Shown here in pieces: positions 60,970 through 64,000 of a stretch of DNA of 64,000 nt. Source of the DNA: Planctomycetota bacterium (GTDB lineage Bacteria > Planctomycetota > Planctomycetia > Pirellulales > Pirellulaceae); the NCBI GenBank assembly GCA_026692845.1, contig JAPLNM010000029.1, positions 59,221 to 123,220 of the forward strand, written 5' to 3'. The translations under genes were made by a program, and so were the position numbers. How positions within the stretch are numbered: position 1 is the first letter of the stretch; each line of letters begins with the position of its first letter. Under the pieces are notes generated by a model. It saw only the letters and a list, made by a program, of their open reading frames with translations. It was not told the DNA's origin and ran no database searches.

Positions 60970-61983
60970 ATGACCTCCATCAAAGTTGATACCGGCGGAT
61001 TGACCGACCAAGGATTGGTACGAGCCGAAAACCAAGACCAATTCTTTGTCGGCGAACTTACCCGCAGCGTTCGGATCCACTCGATCTCTTTGGGCATCGC
61101 CCCGGAGACAACGCTTCTGGGCGATCCGATCGGCCAACTGATGATGGTCGCCGATGGGATGGGTGGCCACCGCGCCGGGGCCGAAGCCAGCGGGCTCGCT
61201 GTCCGATACTTCATGACCGCGATCCTCAACCGCTTGCAGTGGGACAGCCTTCTTGCAGACGGACAACAAGATCATCTCTTGGACGATCTTCGCGAAATGC
61301 TCAGCGAAGCCCACCGTGAGATCCGACGTCGCTCGGAAGCCTCCGAAGCCCTAAGCGGGATGGGCACTACCTTCACCATGGCCTACGTCGTCTGGCCCCG
61401 TATCGTGGTCGTCCACGCCGGTGATACCCGTTGCTATGTCTTTAGCAAAGGACGATTATCCCTCCTGACTCGCGACCATACCGTTGCCAACGAGATGATG
61501 CGAAACGGCAAACTCAATCCCAACAACAACGAGCGATCCCCTTGGGCCAACGTCCTTGTCAACGCCCTGGGAGCCGGGGCCGAAGGAGTCCAAGGGGATC
61601 TGACGAGCTACCCGCTTGAGCCCGACGATATCGTCATGATGTGCAGCGATGGACTCAACAAACACGTCGACGACGAGACGATCGAAGGCGTTCTGGCAAA
61701 AGGTGGCACGATGCAAGGGATCTGCGAATCGCTTATCGATTTGGCCAAAAAAGGGGGGGGGACCGATAACATAACCGTCGTGGCATCCAAATGGACCCTG
61801 GCCAACGAACAGCCTTCAATGAGAATATCTGCAATCGCTCCTTCCAAGCCAAATGTGATCGAGGAAATGCCCCCGCCGATTCGAAATTATGGGACCGTCA
61901 TCGACCTTTCGACCCACATGATGACCACCACCGATGGCGAACGAAGCGGAGATACCGACCCGCTGACGACCGAGGCTCTCTAA
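60970..61983 (+). CDS. Soluble PP2C-type protein phosphatase
   Basis: 337 residues without membrane helices. TDQGLVRAENQDQFFVGE, VADGMGGHRAGAEAS, GMGTTFTMAYV, VVHAGDTRCYVFS, MCSDGLNKHV and GGGTDNITVVASKW supply all metal-binding acidic residues in order. It removes phosphate from Ser/Thr residues placed by Hanks-type kinases. A Ser/Thr-rich tail follows the domain. The next gene, a dual-specificity phosphatase, starts eight bases after the stop, so the two phosphatases are cotranscribed. A 10-bp repeat array lies upstream. Confidence 0.9.
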   Translation: MTSIKVDTGGLTDQGLVRAENQDQFFVGELTRSVRIHSISLGIAPETTLLGDPIGQLMMVADGMGGHRAGAEASGLAVRYFMTAILNRLQWDSLLADGQQDHLLDDLREMLSEAHREIRRRSEASEALSGMGTTFTMAYVVWPRIVVVHAGDTRCYVFSKGRLSLLTRDHTVANEMMRNGKLNPNNNERSPWANVLVNALGAGAEGVQGDLTSYPLEPDDIVMMCSDGLNKHVDDETIEGVLAKGGTMQGICESLIDLAKKGGGTDNITVVASKWTLANEQPSMRISAIAPSKPNVIEEMPPPIRNYGTVIDLSTHMMTTTDGERSGDTDPLTTEAL

Positions 61984-61990
61984 ACCCCCC

Positions 61991-62524
61991 ATGCGGCCCT
62001 TCATCGCCCGCGCCCTGTTCGCACCCACTTTCGCCTGGAACTACCTCCTGGGCAGAGTCCTGCATCGGCGAGACTGGTGGAACGAAGTCGATCCTTGCGT
62101 CATCCTCGGCGCACGTCCTCTGACTTCCGACGTCCCTAAACTCGCGAGCCTTGATGTGCGCGGCGTGATCAATATGTGCCAAGAGTACGGGGGACCTACC
62201 GCCGCGTACCAAAAATATCAAATCGAACAACTCTGGCTCCCAACCGTCGATTTCAACCCACCGTCTCTCGACTCGGTCCGCCGTGGTGTCGAGTTCCTCC
62301 ACGAGAAAACCTCGAAGTCCCAACGTGTCTACGTCCACTGCAAAGCAGGTCGGGCTCGCTCTGCGACCATCGTGATCTGCTGGCTAGTAAAACACAAGGG
62401 AATGAGCCCAGAGCAAGCCCAAGCCCACCTGCTGGCCTGCCGTCCTCATGTCAACCCCCGTTTACTTAGCCGCCCTGTGGTCCGAGAATACCTAGGCCTG
62501 CCAAATCTCGGATCAAGCTCCTAA
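61991..62524 (+). CDS. Dual-specificity phosphatase, PTPMT1-like
   Basis: 177 residues with a cysteine phosphatase active site: HCKAGRAR puts the nucleophile at Cys117 and the P-loop Arg at 123, with the general acid probably Asp87 (VDFNPPS). The CKAGRxRSAT form, the preceding VINMCQEYGGP and the N-terminal hydrophobic segment are the pattern of PTPMT1, the phosphatidylglycerophosphate phosphatase of eukaryotic mitochondria; I recall a planctomycete PTPMT1-type enzyme having been reported, but cannot check that here. A role in phospholipid synthesis is therefore plausible, and protein phosphatase activity is the alternative. Confidence 0.8.
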   Translation: MRPFIARALFAPTFAWNYLLGRVLHRRDWWNEVDPCVILGARPLTSDVPKLASLDVRGVINMCQEYGGPTAAYQKYQIEQLWLPTVDFNPPSLDSVRRGVEFLHEKTSKSQRVYVHCKAGRARSATIVICWLVKHKGMSPEQAQAHLLACRPHVNPRLLSRPVVREYLGLPNLGSSS

Positions 62525-62604
62525 TAAACTTCACCGATTCCCGTTGAACTTCGTGCATCACCCAAACGCCGGGTGACCCACTGACCGAGTCTTTTCGAAA
62601 TTTC

Positions 62605-64000
62605 ATGGACCTATCTATGTTCACAAGATTTTTGCTCGCCACAGTGAGCCTCTTGTTTGCCCAAAACACAATCTTTGCCGTCCAATCCCCCGAGCAACCC
62701 CCGAGCCGCTACAGCGAGCCCATATTCCCCAAGGAACGACTACCGATGTGGAAACAAGTCGAAGAAGCGATCCAAAAGGGCCTGCCCAAAACCGCAATCG
62801 AAAAACTCGAAGCCATCGGCCAGCAAGCTCTCGACCAAAAAGCCTACCCCGAAGCCGCTCTGGCTCTGGCCCGAAAAATCCGTCTCCAAAGCGACATCCA
62901 AGGGGGTGATCCGGCCGAAGCCATCTTGGGCCTGAGCAAAGAACTACAGACCGCACCGGACACGATGAAACCCGCTTTGCATGCGATCCTCGGCTATTGG
63001 TACTGGTCCTACTTCCAATCCAACCGCTGGCAATTCCAACGCCGCTCCGAACTTGCCGATGAAACCTCCGAGGATATCAAAACCTGGGACCTCAAACGGA
63101 TCTTTCGTGAGATCGATCGCCAATACTCTCTGTCGCTTGCCAATAACGAGTCCCTCAAAGCCTCCCCTATTCAAACCTTCGACCCCCTCCTAGATCCGGG
63201 CACCTACCCCGACTCCTATCGACCCACCCTCTACGACTTTCTGGCCCACCAAGCCATCGAGTTCTACGCATCCGGAGAACAAGCCGGTGTGGTCCGCCAA
63301 GACGCTTTCGAAATCGATGCGGCTTCAGCAGCCCTGGGACCGACCGACGAGTTCCTTTCTTGGAATCCAAAAACCATCGATGCCGATTCTCCAAAGCTCA
63401 AAGCGATCAAGCTCTACCAAGCTCTCGTGGCTTTCCATGCCGCAGACGAGTCCCCCGACGCACGACTCCATTGCGACCTCGAACGCATCCGCTTCGTCAC
63501 CAACAACGCCAACGGTGACGAAAAAGCAGCCCGTACTCTAGGACTCCTGGACTCCTTTGCCCAAAAGAACCCCAAGCATCCCCTCTCCTCAGTAGCCCGG
63601 GCTCGCTTGGCCGAGATTCACGTAAGCCAAAACGACCTAGAGGCCGCCTACGATGCAGCCCTCCAAGGAAAGAACGCTTTCCCCGATAGCATCGGAGGCA
63701 AACTGTGCCACAACCTGATCGAATCGATCACCGCAAAAGCAATCAACGTTTCGACCGAACGGGTCTGGAATGCACCTGCCCCCAATATCCGTGTCCGATA
63801 CAAAAACATCTCGACCATCCACTTCCGAATCGTCGATGCCGATTGGATGCAACGATTCGCAGGCCAGGATCGCTGGAGCCCCGACCAATTCAACGAAGTC
63901 GATCGACAAGAGCTTTTCAAGAAAATCCCAATCAAAGCCTGGACATCCAACCTCGATCCGACCACCGACTATCAAGAGGTCACCCACGACGAACTAGCCC
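62605..64000 (+). CDS. Large secreted alpha-2-macroglobulin-like protein, N-terminal part
   Basis: The frame is open from ATG 62605 to the window end (465 residues so far), with a signal peptide (MFTRFLLATVSLLFAQNTIF from residue 5). The helical N-terminal region includes HAILGYWYWSYFQSNRWQFQ, TWDLKRIFREIDRQY and PTLYDFLAHQAIEFY, and from about residue 392 the first beta-sandwich begins (NIRVRYKNISTIHFRIV). This order is that of the long planctomycete/Bacteroidetes A2M-family proteins; the bait and thioester regions lie beyond the window. ATG 62617 is an alternative start. It follows the phosphatase gene by 80 bases on the same strand. Confidence 0.75.
   Translation, partial: MDLSMFTRFLLATVSLLFAQNTIFAVQSPEQPPSRYSEPIFPKERLPMWKQVEEAIQKGLPKTAIEKLEAIGQQALDQKAYPEAALALARKIRLQSDIQGGDPAEAILGLSKELQTAPDTMKPALHAILGYWYWSYFQSNRWQFQRRSELADETSEDIKTWDLKRIFREIDRQYSLSLANNESLKASPIQTFDPLLDPGTYPDSYRPTLYDFLAHQAIEFYASGEQAGVVRQDAFEIDAASAALGPTDEFLSWNPKTIDADSPKLKAIKLYQALVAFHAADESPDARLHCDLERIRFVTNNANGDEKAARTLGLLDSFAQKNPKHPLSSVARARLAEIHVSQNDLEAAYDAALQGKNAFPDSIGGKLCHNLIESITAKAINVSTERVWNAPAPNIRVRYKNISTIHFRIVDADWMQRFAGQDRWSPDQFNEVDRQELFKKIPIKAWTSNLDPTTDYQEVTHDELA

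Overview
The window looks like chromosome of a Planctomycetota bacterium, most likely the order Pirellulales. That placement is an inference from gene families restricted to or strongly expanded in the phylum: a PSCyt1/DUF1549/DUF1553 protein followed by a DUF1501 protein (41718-46839), a DUF1559 pseudopilin-like protein (56466-57632), a DUF1080 protein (24734-25537), a Minf_1886-family protein (7432-7851), many secreted low-complexity proteins, eukaryote-like Ser/Thr kinase and phosphatases, and frequent starts without a clear Shine-Dalgarno sequence. No rRNA, tRNA, CRISPR array, phage or insertion-sequence transposase was seen. One SRP RNA gene was found at 11312-11415.

Layout. 1-5006: end of coaBC, a BshB1-type deacetylase, an orphan metal-binding lipoprotein, a small ParD-like protein and leuCD. 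5220-9153: a TerB-like protein, then a tightly coupled run of cysC, a RicT/PSP1 protein, a Minf_1886 protein, an unlisted 31-residue membrane peptide and apgM. 9199-17773: an ABC ATPase, a protein kinase, the SRP RNA, hemL, a TPR protein, gyrA and a GT2 glycosyltransferase. 17824-30389: a zinc-ribbon membrane protein, an FAD oxidoreductase, TatD, an FG-GAP protein, an SGNH hydrolase, a DUF1080 protein, def, an ExbB-like channel protein, a PP2C phosphatase and a DUF202 protein. 30479-36819: a CzcBA-type metal efflux operon coupled to a DoeB-like deacylase. 36816-41447 (minus): a membrane-anchored formylglycine-generating enzyme, an acyltransferase, an SDR, an extended folK and a membrane protein. 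41718-46839: the planctomycete cytochrome/DUF1501 pair.

46840-51876 is the most accessory-looking part. It holds a decayed Fe(II)/2-oxoglutarate oxygenase, several copies of a dispersed palindromic repeat, and a divergent pair made of a NACHT NTPase with a truncated FGE/SUMF1 domain and a separate complete FGE-fold protein. Two oppositely oriented repeat copies (37 of 40 bases identical) bracket the pair. This is my best candidate for an undescribed conflict or sensor system, although truncation next to a repeat may mean it is decaying.

51877-64000: a Gly/Asn/Pro-rich secreted TPR protein with a strong terminator, a SnoaL-like secreted protein, a non-coding stretch with four ~34-bp repeats, the DUF1559 gene with its terminator, a Pro/Asn-rich membrane protein, cysS with an unusual KMSKS loop, a PP2C phosphatase next to a PTPMT1-like phosphatase, and the start of an alpha-2-macroglobulin-like protein.

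Recurring themes are short in-frame minisatellites (12-15 bp units) in unrelated genes, insertions in conserved enzymes (CysC, CysS, GyrA), and single members of systems that normally come as pairs (ExbB without ExbD, ParD without ParE, ABC ATPase without permease, TroA without permease).
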